Shown here: positions 51,192 through 59,530 of the stretch, one piece after another
Position numbering within the stretch: position 1 is the first letter of the stretch
Layout of the letters: every line of letters starts with the position of its first letter
Origin: Brachybacterium sp. FME24
Lineage (GTDB): Bacteria > Actinomycetota > Actinomycetes > Actinomycetales > Dermabacteraceae
NCBI RefSeq assembly: GCF_014897705.1
Contig: NZ_JABUXV010000014.1
Span: forward strand, 56,739-120,738
DNA: 64,000 nucleotides
Direction: 5' to 3'
Notes under the pieces: generated by a model
Told to the model about the DNA's origin: nothing
What the model saw: only the letters and a program-made list of their open reading frames with translations
Database searches by the model: none
Translations under genes and position numbers: made by a program

Positions 51192-52183
51192 GGTCGTTCC
51201 GAGGAGTCGAGTTCTGAGCGGAACGCTGATACCAGGGTCTTCTCGTCGGGCAGCGCTTCCTGCGTGTCGATCGAGAGTTCGTATCGGCTGACGGCGACCG
51301 GCTGACCGGTGCCGGCCAGTGCGTAGCGGACGACCGTGTCGTTCTTGTCGGAGACGAGCAGGATCCCGACCGTCGGCAGATGCTTCTTCGCATCCCGCAA
51401 CTGACCATCGACCAGAGCCACGTAGAACCCGAGCTGACCGGTATGGCGCGGGTCGAAGGACTCCGTCTTCAGCTCGATCACCACATAGCGCAACTGCTCG
51501 ACGTGGAAGAACAGCAGATCGACATAGAAGTCGTCGCCGCCGACGTCGAAGTGCACCTGTCGGCCGACGAAGGCGAACCCCGGGCCGAGCTCCCGCTCGG
51601 TGGTGCCGCTGTCGAGGGCGAGGAACTCCAGGGTGTAGGGGTCCTTCGTGAGCTGCTGGGCGAGCTCGGAGTCCCTGCCGTCGAGCGCGGCGGGAAGATT
51701 CGACGGTGCTGCAGTCTCGCGTTCGTGCAGGCGAGTCGTGATCTGGTGGGCGAGCACGGACCGTGTCCAGCCGTGCTGGGTGTCCTTGGCGGCGTACCAG
51801 TCGCGCAGTTCAGGGTCATCGAGCTTGCTCAGGAGTTCGATGACGTGGCCCCATGGCAATAGTGCAACGCTGCGTTGCACAATCTCGTCCTCCGACGTCC
51901 AGGCCCCGGCGAACGAGCGCATGTAGAGAAGGTTCCTTCGCGAGAAGCCCTTCATCGTCGGGAACTCGGCGCGCAGGTCAGCAGCCAGTCGCTCCAGCAC
52001 CTTCGACCCCCAGGCCTGTTGCGCCTGTCGGTTCAGAATCGCTGGGCCGATGCGCCGGTACAACTTCAGCAGTTCGGTGTTCGCGGCACGCTGAGCCTGG
52101 AAGCGAGCGTCGTGGACATGCTGCTTCAGCTCGTTCAGCGTCGAGGCGTAGTCATCGGGGTCATCGGGCACCAGCGCGGTCAT
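51188..52183 (-). CDS. DUF1016 (YhcG-type) PDDEXK nuclease family protein
   Basis: This 331-residue protein starts with the DUF1016_N helical domain (ARFQAQRAANTELLKLYRRIG, WGSKVLERLAADLRAEFP). It ends with a PD-(D/E)XK domain: FYVDLLFFHVEQLRYVVIELK supplies Asp and Glu-x-Lys, and TGQLGFYVALVD follows. YhcG-like proteins are linked to DNA damage or to restriction and mobile loci. ATG 52183 has TACGGT seven bases upstream; the in-frame ATG at 52213 is the alternative. It is coupled to the DksA-like gene. A defence or repair role is inferred. Confidence 0.85.
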   Translation of the reverse strand: MTALVPDDPDDYASTLNELKQHVHDARFQAQRAANTELLKLYRRIGPAILNRQAQQAWGSKVLERLAADLRAEFPTMKGFSRRNLLYMRSFAGAWTSEDEIVQRSVALLPWGHVIELLSKLDDPELRDWYAAKDTQHGWTRSVLAHQITTRLHERETAAPSNLPAALDGRDSELAQQLTKDPYTLEFLALDSGTTERELGPGFAFVGRQVHFDVGGDDFYVDLLFFHVEQLRYVVIELKTESFDPRHTGQLGFYVALVDGQLRDAKKHLPTVGILLVSDKNDTVVRYALAGTGQPVAVSRYELSIDTQEALPDEKTLVSAFRSELDSSERP

Positions 52184-52285
52184 GGTCGGGACCGTATCGG
52201 AGGGGTCTGACACCCGAGAGCCGATGCTCTCGTTCGCACGGATGACATCTCTGTTCAGGACACCGACGACAGACTGCCTGTGAGC

Positions 52286-53056
52286 TCACACCACGACGTA
52301 GTAGTCCCGGTACCACCGGACCTCGTCGGGATCCCCGTCGAACCCGTAGGCCTCGAGGAACGCCGGGACCTGGTCCGCCATACCGTTGAACTCGAGCGAC
52401 CAGCGATGGCAGCCCAGGTCGGCGGCGCGCGCGGCAACACCGACCTTGCCCAGATCGGTGAACCCGGCGAGGCCGAGGTCGTCATCCAGCAGGATGTTCG
52501 GGGCACAGATGTCGCCGTGCGCGACCACCAGGTCCACTTCCGGTGGGGCGCCGGGGAGCATTGCTGCAGCCTCGTCGGACCCACGGCCGATCGCCCGGCG
52601 GGTCTCGATGTCCCAGGACCACGGGCAGGTGCCGGGATCCAGCGCATCGTGGAAGCTGCGCACGGCACGGCCGAGTGCCACGGCGAGCAGCCGGGGATCC
52701 CGATGCCCGGTGAACTCGCTGGCCGGCCGGCCAGGCAGGGCGTCGCTCAACATCCAGCTGACCTGCACGTCGTAGCCGGCATCGATCACGTGGGGGACGG
52801 GGAGGGCGTTCCCGATCCACCGGACGCGCTCGGCCTCCCGCACCGGGTGATGACTGGTCGGAAGCGACATCGGGGCGATCTTCAGATATCGAGTGGAGCC
52901 ATCGCTGGAATGCGTGAGGAACGTTTCTCCCCCGAGCGGGTTCGTCCAGACCAGGTCGACGGCAGCCGGGCGGACGAGGCCGCGCGCGGTGTTCGACGCG
53001 GTACGGCGGCCCGAGCCGACGCCAGGTCGTGCGGTGCCTGTATCGCGGTCGGTCAT
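52286..53056 (-). CDS. Aminoglycoside phosphotransferase (APH) family protein
   Basis: This 256-residue kinase-like protein resembles APH(3') enzymes. It has a GGETFLTHSSDGSTRYLKI N-lobe with the ATP-binding Lys, VSWMLSDALPGRPASE, the Brenner motif VVAHGDICAPNILLDD, and GFTDLGKVGVAARAADL in place of the usual DxD loop. The C-terminal aromatic stretch (RWYRDYYVVV) deviates from resistance enzymes. Action on aminoglycosides versus another small substrate cannot be decided. ATG 53056 has GAGGA upstream. It is divergent from the DUF402 gene. Confidence 0.82.
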   Translation of the reverse strand: MTDRDTGTARPGVGSGRRTASNTARGLVRPAAVDLVWTNPLGGETFLTHSSDGSTRYLKIAPMSLPTSHHPVREAERVRWIGNALPVPHVIDAGYDVQVSWMLSDALPGRPASEFTGHRDPRLLAVALGRAVRSFHDALDPGTCPWSWDIETRRAIGRGSDEAAAMLPGAPPEVDLVVAHGDICAPNILLDDDLGLAGFTDLGKVGVAARAADLGCHRWSLEFNGMADQVPAFLEAYGFDGDPDEVRWYRDYYVVV

Positions 53057-53169
53057 CGAGTCCTCGCCTCTGCGTCGGGTGTCGTGGCCGAGTGTGCCCC
53101 GGACCGGACGGAACGGCGAGCCAATACTCTGCGGCCGATACCGCCCTGCGCCCGCTGCGGAGTCGTCGA

Positions 53170-53175
53170 TAGGGT
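53170..53175 (+). promoter_or_regulatory. -10 element of leaderless DUF402 gene
   Basis: TAGGGT lies six bases before GTG 53182. Confidence 0.45.
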
Positions 53176-53181
53176 CCGGGC

Positions 53182-53889
53182 GTGACCTTCTCCGCGCACG
53201 TTCCCGTTGATGCACCGCACCCGCCCGTCCCTCCGTTCGCACCCGGTACGCCCATTGCGCTCCGCAGCATCAGGAACCGCCCCGCCGACCCTCCGGCCCC
53301 CAGCTTCGCCGTCGCCGGGACCGTCGTCGCAGACACCGAGGACTTCTCGGTGGTCGCCACGCGCGTGGGGTCAGGGCTGGCGCGGCGTGCCGGCCGTGCG
53401 GAAGGCCCCCGCGACCGATTGGTCGCGCCGCTGGATTGGGACGGAACCCACGAGATGACCGTGTGGCACGGTGCCACCGTGATCCGGGTCCATCCGCGCG
53501 GCGAGAACTGGTCGATCTGGCGCTGGCATGACGGCCAGACCTGGATCGGTGACTGGTACGGGAACCTCGAATGCCCCTGGCAGCGGTCCTCGATCGGGTT
53601 CGACACCCAGGACTGGGTGCTCGACGTCGTCGGCGCCGGCATGCCTGGCACGGACTCCTGGTACGTCGAGTTCAAGGACGATGACGAACTCGACCATCTC
53701 GTGCAGATCGGAGCGACGACCCCCGGCGAGGCCGAGCGCATTCGGGAGCAGGGGCGGCACCTGCACGCGGCGTTCTCGGCCGCGCGCTGGCCCTTCGACG
53801 CCGAGTGGGAGCAGTGGCTGCCCTCGGAGAACGAGGGTCCGACGTCGCTGCCCGAGGTTTGGCGCGATCTCGAGAGCCGCTGTCGCTGA
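53182..53889 (+). CDS. DUF402 domain protein
   Basis: The 235-residue protein has the DUF402 core: VIRVHPRGENWSIWRWHDG, WYGNLECPWQRSSIGFDTQD, VLDVV and EFKDDDELDHLV. The paired acidic residues match a metal-dependent phosphatase fold seen in FomD and in nucleoside-diphosphatase-like members. The substrate is unknown. The first 75 residues are a variable Pro-rich and beta segment. It starts leaderless at GTG 53182 and ends nine bases before the convergent HD-domain gene. Confidence 0.8.
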   Translation: MTFSAHVPVDAPHPPVPPFAPGTPIALRSIRNRPADPPAPSFAVAGTVVADTEDFSVVATRVGSGLARRAGRAEGPRDRLVAPLDWDGTHEMTVWHGATVIRVHPRGENWSIWRWHDGQTWIGDWYGNLECPWQRSSIGFDTQDWVLDVVGAGMPGTDSWYVEFKDDDELDHLVQIGATTPGEAERIREQGRHLHAAFSAARWPFDAEWEQWLPSENEGPTSLPEVWRDLESRCR

Positions 53890-53897
53890 CCGCTATG

Positions 53898-54896
53898 TCA
53901 CCGTCGGCGCAGCAGGAAGATCAGGGGAAGCTCGCCGTGGAGACGAGCGGCGTCCGGGCTGTCCAGGAGCTCGCCGTCGACCGTCGGCAGATCCAGGTAA
54001 CTGCGCGTGATGCGGTGCTCGACCGGGGCGTCGCCCGGATCCTCGGCGTCCGCAGGATCCTGCTCGGCGAGCAGCTGCCAGCTGAGGGGGTGGGCGCGGA
54101 ACGCCTCGGCCTCCTCGGCCGTCGAGGGGGCCGCTCGCAGCGCGCCCAGCAGCTCGTCATCGGTCATCACCGCGAGCTCGTCCACGGTCAGTGCGGGATG
54201 GTTCCCCGACAGCGCCGTGGTGACGAGGTGGCGCAGAACGGCCACGGGGGTGACGTTCGCGGGGGAGCGCTGCGCACGGGCCTCGCTCACCGCGAGCCGC
54301 ACCAGCTCGAGGCCGGTCCGCTCATCGGTGTCCACCGTGCCGCCGACCAGGCGCAGCCGCTCCAGCAGCGTCGAGGGCAGGTATCGGGTGCGCCCGTGCG
54401 CCTGGCCGCTGCGCAGGAACGAGTCGAGATGATCCAGCTTCAACCCGCCGGGGCGACTGTTCAGCGGTGACGCGGTGGCGCCGTCGTCCACGGCGATGAC
54501 CTCTTCCGCGTCCATGCCGTAGTGCGCCAGCAGGGTCGACATCGACCGGATGCGGGCGTGCCCGAGGTCGTGATGGTCCAGGCCGTCGATGCCCTCCAGG
54601 GTGTGGCTGAAGGGCAGGTGCCCCACGTCGTGGAGCAGTGCGGTAGCCCGAGCGAGGGCATCGTGCGGGGCGAAGTGGACGACGAGCGCGAGAACCCCGA
54701 GGGAGTGCTCCAGGCGCGAGTAGGTCTGCGTCGTGGTCAGGGCGGCAGCCCCGGCGTGTGCGATGAAGCCGAGGCGGCGCACCGGCCAGGAGTCCAGGAG
54801 CGCCTGCTCGAGCGGGCTCAGCTCGACCTCGACCCTCCACAGCGGGTCCCGCCAGATCCCGCCGATCCCGAGCGTGTCCGCTGCGTCCGATCCCAT
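53898..54896 (-). CDS. HD domain phosphohydrolase
   Basis: This 332-residue protein is of the dGTPase-like/YdhJ HD class. YSRLEHSLGV supplies His64, and LLHDVGHLPFSH supplies His89-Asp90 and His93 with the metal site. The later region has GGLKLDHLDSFLRSG (Asp). It probably hydrolyses a nucleotide or phospho-ester. ATG 54896 has AGGAGGTG directly upstream and a TACCGT -10 candidate some 25 bases before. It stands alone. Confidence 0.88.
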   Translation of the reverse strand: MGSDAADTLGIGGIWRDPLWRVEVELSPLEQALLDSWPVRRLGFIAHAGAAALTTTQTYSRLEHSLGVLALVVHFAPHDALARATALLHDVGHLPFSHTLEGIDGLDHHDLGHARIRSMSTLLAHYGMDAEEVIAVDDGATASPLNSRPGGLKLDHLDSFLRSGQAHGRTRYLPSTLLERLRLVGGTVDTDERTGLELVRLAVSEARAQRSPANVTPVAVLRHLVTTALSGNHPALTVDELAVMTDDELLGALRAAPSTAEEAEAFRAHPLSWQLLAEQDPADAEDPGDAPVEHRITRSYLDLPTVDGELLDSPDAARLHGELPLIFLLRRR

Positions 54897-54991
54897 GGCA
54901 CCTCCTGTGGAGCTCCCTTACGGTAGCGCGAGGCGGAGCATCCGGCGGGGACGGTGGCCGATCTGGTCCGCACCGCACACGATGCGAAGGG

Positions 54992-55456
54992 TCAGTACTC
55001 GTCGCCGCCGCCGGTGAAGGCGACCACTTCGCCACCCAGTTCGTCCTTGACGGAGTTCAACCATTCTTTGACCTCGGGCTCCTGCTCGTCCACCAGGACG
55101 ACCCACTTGCCGGATTGGAGCGCATAGCCCTCGGTGTCGTCGACCTCGGTGAGAGTGGAGAGGAATTCGTCCCCTTTCACGTCGTGCGGGATGACCGCTG
55201 ACACGGAGATGCTGTCGTCATCCCCCACCATGCATTCCCCCTCGACGACGTCGAAGGCCGGGAACCCGTTTGCCAGCTCGCCCTCCAAGAAGGACTGGAA
55301 AGCGTCGGAGTCCACGGCCTCGCAGTGGAAATCGGCCCGCAGCTCCTCGTAGAGCTCGCGGGAGTCCTCGTAGGAGCCCCCGCCGCATCCGGCGAGCAGC
55401 GCGCTGGATCCCGCCACGATCACGGCGCCCCTGATCCGCTTCCCCATCGTCCCCAT
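54992..55456 (-). CDS. Small lipoprotein of unknown function
   Basis: The 154-residue product has a type II signal peptide with lipobox LLAGC (Cys24), so it is anchored at the outer membrane face. The mature part is acidic, contains two further cysteines that could form a disulphide, and alternates strands and helices. Codon choice is less G/C-extreme than in the flanking genes. No family is recognised. A TetR-controlled SGNH gene lies upstream in the same direction, 136 bases away. Confidence 0.7.
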   Translation of the reverse strand: MGTMGKRIRGAVIVAGSSALLAGCGGGSYEDSRELYEELRADFHCEAVDSDAFQSFLEGELANGFPAFDVVEGECMVGDDDSISVSAVIPHDVKGDEFLSTLTEVDDTEGYALQSGKWVVLVDEQEPEVKEWLNSVKDELGGEVVAFTGGGDEY

Positions 55457-55592
55457 GACTATCCCCTGTTCTGCGTCCGTGTGCCCTCTTGTCGCGAGAC
55501 GGTTCGCCTCGCCAGCGAGGGTAACCGAATGTTCAGAATCTCGGTGGCCGGACTCCGGGCGCCGGCTGCGGGTTCAGCACCACGGCCCGGGT

Positions 55593-56756
55593 TCAGGGGC
55601 GTGGAGCGTGGCGGCTCTGCTCCCCGGCACCGAGCACCTTCTGCGCGAACCGCGACCCGATGATCCGGTGCGTCGCGGTATCCGGGTGCAGTGCGTCGGG
55701 CAGGGGATGCTCGGCGCCGTCCGCCTCGTCGTAGAGCTCCCGGCCGTCGAGGTAGTGGAGGTTCTGATCGTCAGGCCGGGCGGCCGCGACCTCCTCGAGC
55801 GCCTCGCGGATCACCGTGAGCGTGAGCCGTCCCAGGGCCGTGTCGCCCTCGGCGCCCGACGCAGCGAATCGCACCTGGGGGGTGCCGATCGAGTCAGGAT
55901 CGATGAGGCCGGGCCCGGGGGTGTGTTCGTGGATGCCGCAGTGGATCGGCGAGACCAGGTGGATCGGGGTGGTGGAGTGCCCTTCGCGGATCGTGTCGAG
56001 GAAGCCGTGCACGGCGGGGACGAAGGAGCGCAGACGCATGGCGTCGAGGTTCACGACGTTGATCCCGAGTTTGAGGCTGATGACATCGGCCGGGGCATCG
56101 CGAATCGTGCGTGCCACGAACGGGTCCACCATCGCACTGCCGCCCAGGCCCAGATTGCGCAGCTGGACCCCGCTGGCGTGGGCGGCGACGGCGGGCCAGA
56201 TCTGGGTGGGCGAGGCCGCATTGGAGCCGTGACTGATGGAGCTGCCGTAGTGGACCCACCGCGGCCGAGCGCCCGGATCGATCGGGGCGACCGGAGCGTC
56301 GGATCGCAGTTCGACCAGCTCGACCGCCTCGTTGTGAGGGAGCCAGAACTCGACCTGCTTGGGCCCCGGCGGCAGGTCGGTCAGCGCGGTCCGGTGCGAA
56401 GGGCCCGAGAGCAGGGCGGATTCGCCGGTCTGCAGGTCGACCTCGAGTGCGTCTCCGCCGGTCAGAGGATCGCTGAGCAGTAGAACGTCGTCGACCAGCA
56501 CGTCCACTCGGCCGCGGGGGCGGTCCGCCCCGCGGTACGTGACCCGGGTCGGATGCAGTTCGAGCTCGAGGTGCCCGGCGCTCGTCAGGACCGCGACGCG
56601 GGCGCCGGACGGCTGCTGCTCCATGGCCAACAGCTGCGGATCAGGGAACTGGGTACGGGCCCACAGGGGCAGGCGGTGGGTGCGAAGGCCGCGCGGTGTC
56701 GGCTCCAGTTCCGCGAGGCCGCGCACCAGTTCGAGGGAGAGGGGAGTCGAGAGCAT
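55593..56756 (-). CDS. SGNH/GDSL-family hydrolase
   Basis: This 387-residue protein has an N-terminal beta-sandwich (about 40-165) and a C-terminal SGNH esterase domain. The four family blocks are HYGSSISHGSN (Ser), LGLGGSAMVDPF (Gly), LKLGINVVNLD (Asn) and PDALHPDTATH (Asp/His). Such enzymes deacetylate or deacylate carbohydrates or lipids. No signal peptide is seen. ATG 56756 has TAGGTT six bases upstream. That -10 is embedded in an inverted repeat shared with the divergent TetR gene, so the hydrolase is very likely its target. Confidence 0.87.
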   Translation of the reverse strand: MLSTPLSLELVRGLAELEPTPRGLRTHRLPLWARTQFPDPQLLAMEQQPSGARVAVLTSAGHLELELHPTRVTYRGADRPRGRVDVLVDDVLLLSDPLTGGDALEVDLQTGESALLSGPSHRTALTDLPPGPKQVEFWLPHNEAVELVELRSDAPVAPIDPGARPRWVHYGSSISHGSNAASPTQIWPAVAAHASGVQLRNLGLGGSAMVDPFVARTIRDAPADVISLKLGINVVNLDAMRLRSFVPAVHGFLDTIREGHSTTPIHLVSPIHCGIHEHTPGPGLIDPDSIGTPQVRFAASGAEGDTALGRLTLTVIREALEEVAAARPDDQNLHYLDGRELYDEADGAEHPLPDALHPDTATHRIIGSRFAQKVLGAGEQSRHAPRP

Positions 56757-56760
56757 GCGC

Positions 56761-56783
56761 GTAACCTACACCCTGTAGGTAAC
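56761..56783. promoter_or_regulatory. TetR-type operator between the SGNH hydrolase and its regulator
   Basis: The arms GTAACCTACA and TGTAGGTAAC are separated by CCC (10-3-10, 18 of 20 arm bases symmetric). It overlaps the -10 (TAGGTT, 56763-56768, minus strand) of the SGNH gene, and a further TAGG/TGTAG half-site follows toward the TetR start. Confidence 0.7.
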
Positions 56784-56831
56784 TGGAGGTAGGCTGTAGT
56801 ATCGGTGTGGTTCACCACGAGAGGAGACGCT

Positions 56832-57413
56832 GTGGCACGAGCAGGAGTCACCAGGGCCCGCGTCGAGGAATCCGCCGTCGAGCTGGCCGACGCGGACGGC
56901 TTGGACGCGGTGACGATCTCCGCGCTCGCCCGACGCCTCGGCGTGCAGCCGGCGAGCATGTACGCGCACGTCGCCGGGGTGGCCGCACTGCGCGAGCTTC
57001 TGCACCGTCGCGCCCTGGCCGAGCTTGCGCACCTGGTCGAGAACGGGATCGCCGGTCGCGCCGGCACCGACGCCCTGGTCGAGTTCGCCGGGGCTCATCG
57101 CCTCATGGCCGAGAGCCACCCCGGTCTCTGGGAGGTCCTGCAGAAGCCGGCCGAGCCCGAGGTCACGGCCTCTCCTGAAGCCGCCCGCGTCGCAGATCTC
57201 CAGCTCGCGGTCCTGCGCGGTTACGGGCTGACAGGCGCCGACGCGGTCCATGCGACCCGCTTCGTCGGAGCAACGCTCAATGGCTTCGTGACCCTGGAGC
57301 GCTCCGGTGCCTTCGCTCACCGTGACGTCGACGTCGAGACCTCGTGGGCGCTCGCACTCGATGCCCTGGACCGGTCGCTGCGTCAGTGGCCGGGAGGGGC
57401 GAGCTCTGCCTGA
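56832..57413 (+). CDS. TetR/AcrR family transcriptional regulator (WHG-type C-terminus)
   Basis: This 193-residue regulator has an N-terminal helix-turn-helix (VTISALARRLGVQPASMYAHV, residues about 27-47). Its C-terminal ligand domain is of the TetR_C_33/WHG kind, with GYGLTGADAVHATRFVGATLNG. GTG 56832 has GAGGAG six bases upstream; the in-frame 56805 start would add residues not seen in the family. It is divergent from the SGNH hydrolase, with the operator between them at 56761-56783. Autorepression and control of the hydrolase are inferred. Confidence 0.88.
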   Translation: MARAGVTRARVEESAVELADADGLDAVTISALARRLGVQPASMYAHVAGVAALRELLHRRALAELAHLVENGIAGRAGTDALVEFAGAHRLMAESHPGLWEVLQKPAEPEVTASPEAARVADLQLAVLRGYGLTGADAVHATRFVGATLNGFVTLERSGAFAHRDVDVETSWALALDALDRSLRQWPGGASSA

Positions 57414-57530
57414 TCGCGTCATTGCCGCCCCAGGTTCTCCGTCGACACCGGTTCAGCCTCTCGACCTGGTCCTGCTTGTCATCTGCCGCCATACGGGAAG
57501 CACGACAGGGCAGGCGGCGTTGAGCCGAGC

Positions 57531-58172
57531 ATGACAACACTGGGAATCATCGGAGCAGGACACATCGGCAGCCAGGTCGCACGGGCTGCCCTGAGTGCGG
57601 GCTATGGCGTGGTGATCGCGAATTCGCGGGGCCCGGAGACGCTCACGGGCCTCATCGCCGAGCTCGGCCCGACGGCACGCGCCGCCACCGCGGCAGAGGC
57701 CGGGCAGGCAGGGGACGTGGTCATCGTGGCGGTGCCCTTGAGCGCCCTGGACCAGATCCCCGTCGAACCTCTCGCCGGGAAGATCGTGCTGGACACCAAC
57801 AACTACTACCACGAGCGCGACGGGCACATCGAGGCCCTGGACGCAGGGGAGACCACCACCTCGCAGATGCTGCAGCAGCACCTGCCCACCTCGAAGGTCG
57901 TCAAGGCCTTCAACCACATCAAGGCCCCGGACATCACCACGGATATCGCTCCCGCGGGCGCACCGGACCGGCGCGCGCTCGCCGTCTCCAGCGATCATCC
58001 CGAGGCGGCCGCGTTCGCGACCACCTTCTACGACGAGATCGGGTTCGACACGGTCGAGGTGGGCCCGCTCAGCGAGTCCTGGCGGGTCGAGCGCGATCGC
58101 CCTGCCTATGTGGTGCGCCAGACGGCCGCAGAGCTGCGCGAGAACCTCGAGGCGGCTGACCGCCTGCCCTGA
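57531..58172 (+). CDS. NADPH-dependent F420 reductase-like oxidoreductase
   Basis: This 213-residue Rossmann protein begins LGIIGAGHIGSQVARAALSAG and continues VVIANSRGPETL. This NADP-binding signature belongs to the F420:NADP oxidoreductase-like (NADP_oxidored/YqeC) family. The VVIVAVPLSALDQIP and VVKAFNHIKA blocks are typical. A role with F420 is not certain because many homologues use other partners. ATG 57531 lacks an obvious ribosome-binding site or leaderless -10, so expression signals are unclear. Confidence 0.82.
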   Translation: MTTLGIIGAGHIGSQVARAALSAGYGVVIANSRGPETLTGLIAELGPTARAATAAEAGQAGDVVIVAVPLSALDQIPVEPLAGKIVLDTNNYYHERDGHIEALDAGETTTSQMLQQHLPTSKVVKAFNHIKAPDITTDIAPAGAPDRRALAVSSDHPEAAAFATTFYDEIGFDTVEVGPLSESWRVERDRPAYVVRQTAAELRENLEAADRLP

Positions 58173-58293
58173 GTGAGCCGGGGCCGCTCGCGGCCTCGGA
58201 AGTCGGTACGGTTGACCCGCTCGGTGCGTACGGCCGTACACCGCGGTGCTCGCACGTCCTGAGCACCCTTCACATCCCTTTCGAGGAGTCCTC

Positions 58294-59497
58294 GTGCCCA
58301 TCCCTCTGCGTCGGCGCCGCTGGGCCCTGTACGCCCTGTTCCTGCTGCCCGGCCTCAGCGTCTCGGCATGGGTCACGCGCACCCCCGTCGTGCGCGACCT
58401 GCTCGAGGTGTCCACCGCCCAGATGGGGATGGTGCTGTTCGGCCTCTCCGTCGGCTCGATGATCGGGATCCTCTCCTCGGGCCCGCTCGTGATGCGGCTC
58501 GGAACGCGACCGGTCGTCATGGCCGGATCCACCCTGATCGTGCTGGCCATGCCCACCATCGCCCTCGGTGCCGTGACCGGAACACCGCTGCTGACCGCTG
58601 TCGGCCTGGCCCTGTTCGGCGCCGGCATGGGGGGCGGCGAGGTCGCGATGAACGTCGAGGGGGCCGACGTCGAGAGGCTCGGGGGGCGCCCCTTCCTCCC
58701 CGCCCTGCACGGCTGCTTCAGCCTCGGCACCGTGCTCGGTGCGGGCCTGGGCATCCTGGCCAACGCCGTCGACTTCTCCGTTCTTGCCCATCTGGGCCTG
58801 ACCGGCGTACTCGGCGCCGGGTTGTTGATCTGGGCCCTGCGCTCGGTGCCCTCGGGCACGGGGCTCATCCCGGCCCGGGTGCGGACGGAGCAGGCTTCCA
58901 CCCCGCGCCCGGCGATCTGGAAGGACACCCGGCTCGTGCTGATCGGCGGCATCGTGCTGGCGATGGCGCTCGCCGAGGGCACCGCCACCGACTGGCTGCC
59001 GTTGATCATGGTCGACGGCCACGGCTTCGGCGCCACCATGGGCTCGACCGTGTTCGCGCTGTTCGCCGCCGCCATGACGGTGGGCCGCTTCACCGGCGGG
59101 CCGATCGTGGCCCGGGTGGGCCGCGCTCGCGTGCTCATGGTCAGTGCTCTTTTCGCCGCGGCCGGCCTGGCGCTGATCGCCTTCGTCGACAGCCAGACGG
59201 TGGCCGTGCTCGCTGTGGGGCCTGGGGGCCTCGCTCGGCTTCCCGCTCGCACTCTCCGCCGCCGGCGACTCGGGGGAGAACCCCGCCGCCCGCGTGGCGC
59301 TGGCCTCGACGATCGGCTACCTGGCCTTCCTGGTGGGCCCGCCCACGCTCGGCTTCCTCGGGGAGGAGATCGGGCTGCGCTCCGCATTGGTGGTGCCATT
59401 GGCCGTGGTGCTGGTCGCCGTGCTGCTCGCCCCCTCGACCGCGCCCCGCGTACCTGCGGCCGACGACGCTGCTGAGGAGTTCGCGCCGACGCACTGA
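58294..59497 (+). pseudogene. MFS transporter interrupted by a frameshift
   Basis: The frame from GTG 58294 (GAGGAG upstream) encodes a major facilitator with helices through about residue 310. It shows WVTRTPVVRDLLEVSTAQMG, then a motif A-like GPLVMRLGTRPVV. After the region around 59212-59222 this frame becomes Arg-rich and non-membrane. The frame one base further on continues perfectly with [20 protein letters not shown] and [20 protein letters not shown] to a stop at 59497. The junction holds runs of four and five G. The gene is a recent pseudogene or carries a sequencing error; joined, it would be a normal transporter of about 400 residues. Confidence 0.85.
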
Positions 59498-59518
59498 GGA
59501 GCGTGCCGCCGCGGCGAC

Positions 59519-59524
59519 TATCGT
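59519..59524 (+). promoter_or_regulatory. -10 element of leaderless NUDIX-GNAT gene
   Basis: TATCGT lies six bases before ATG 59531. Confidence 0.45.
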
Positions 59525-59530
59525 GCTGGG

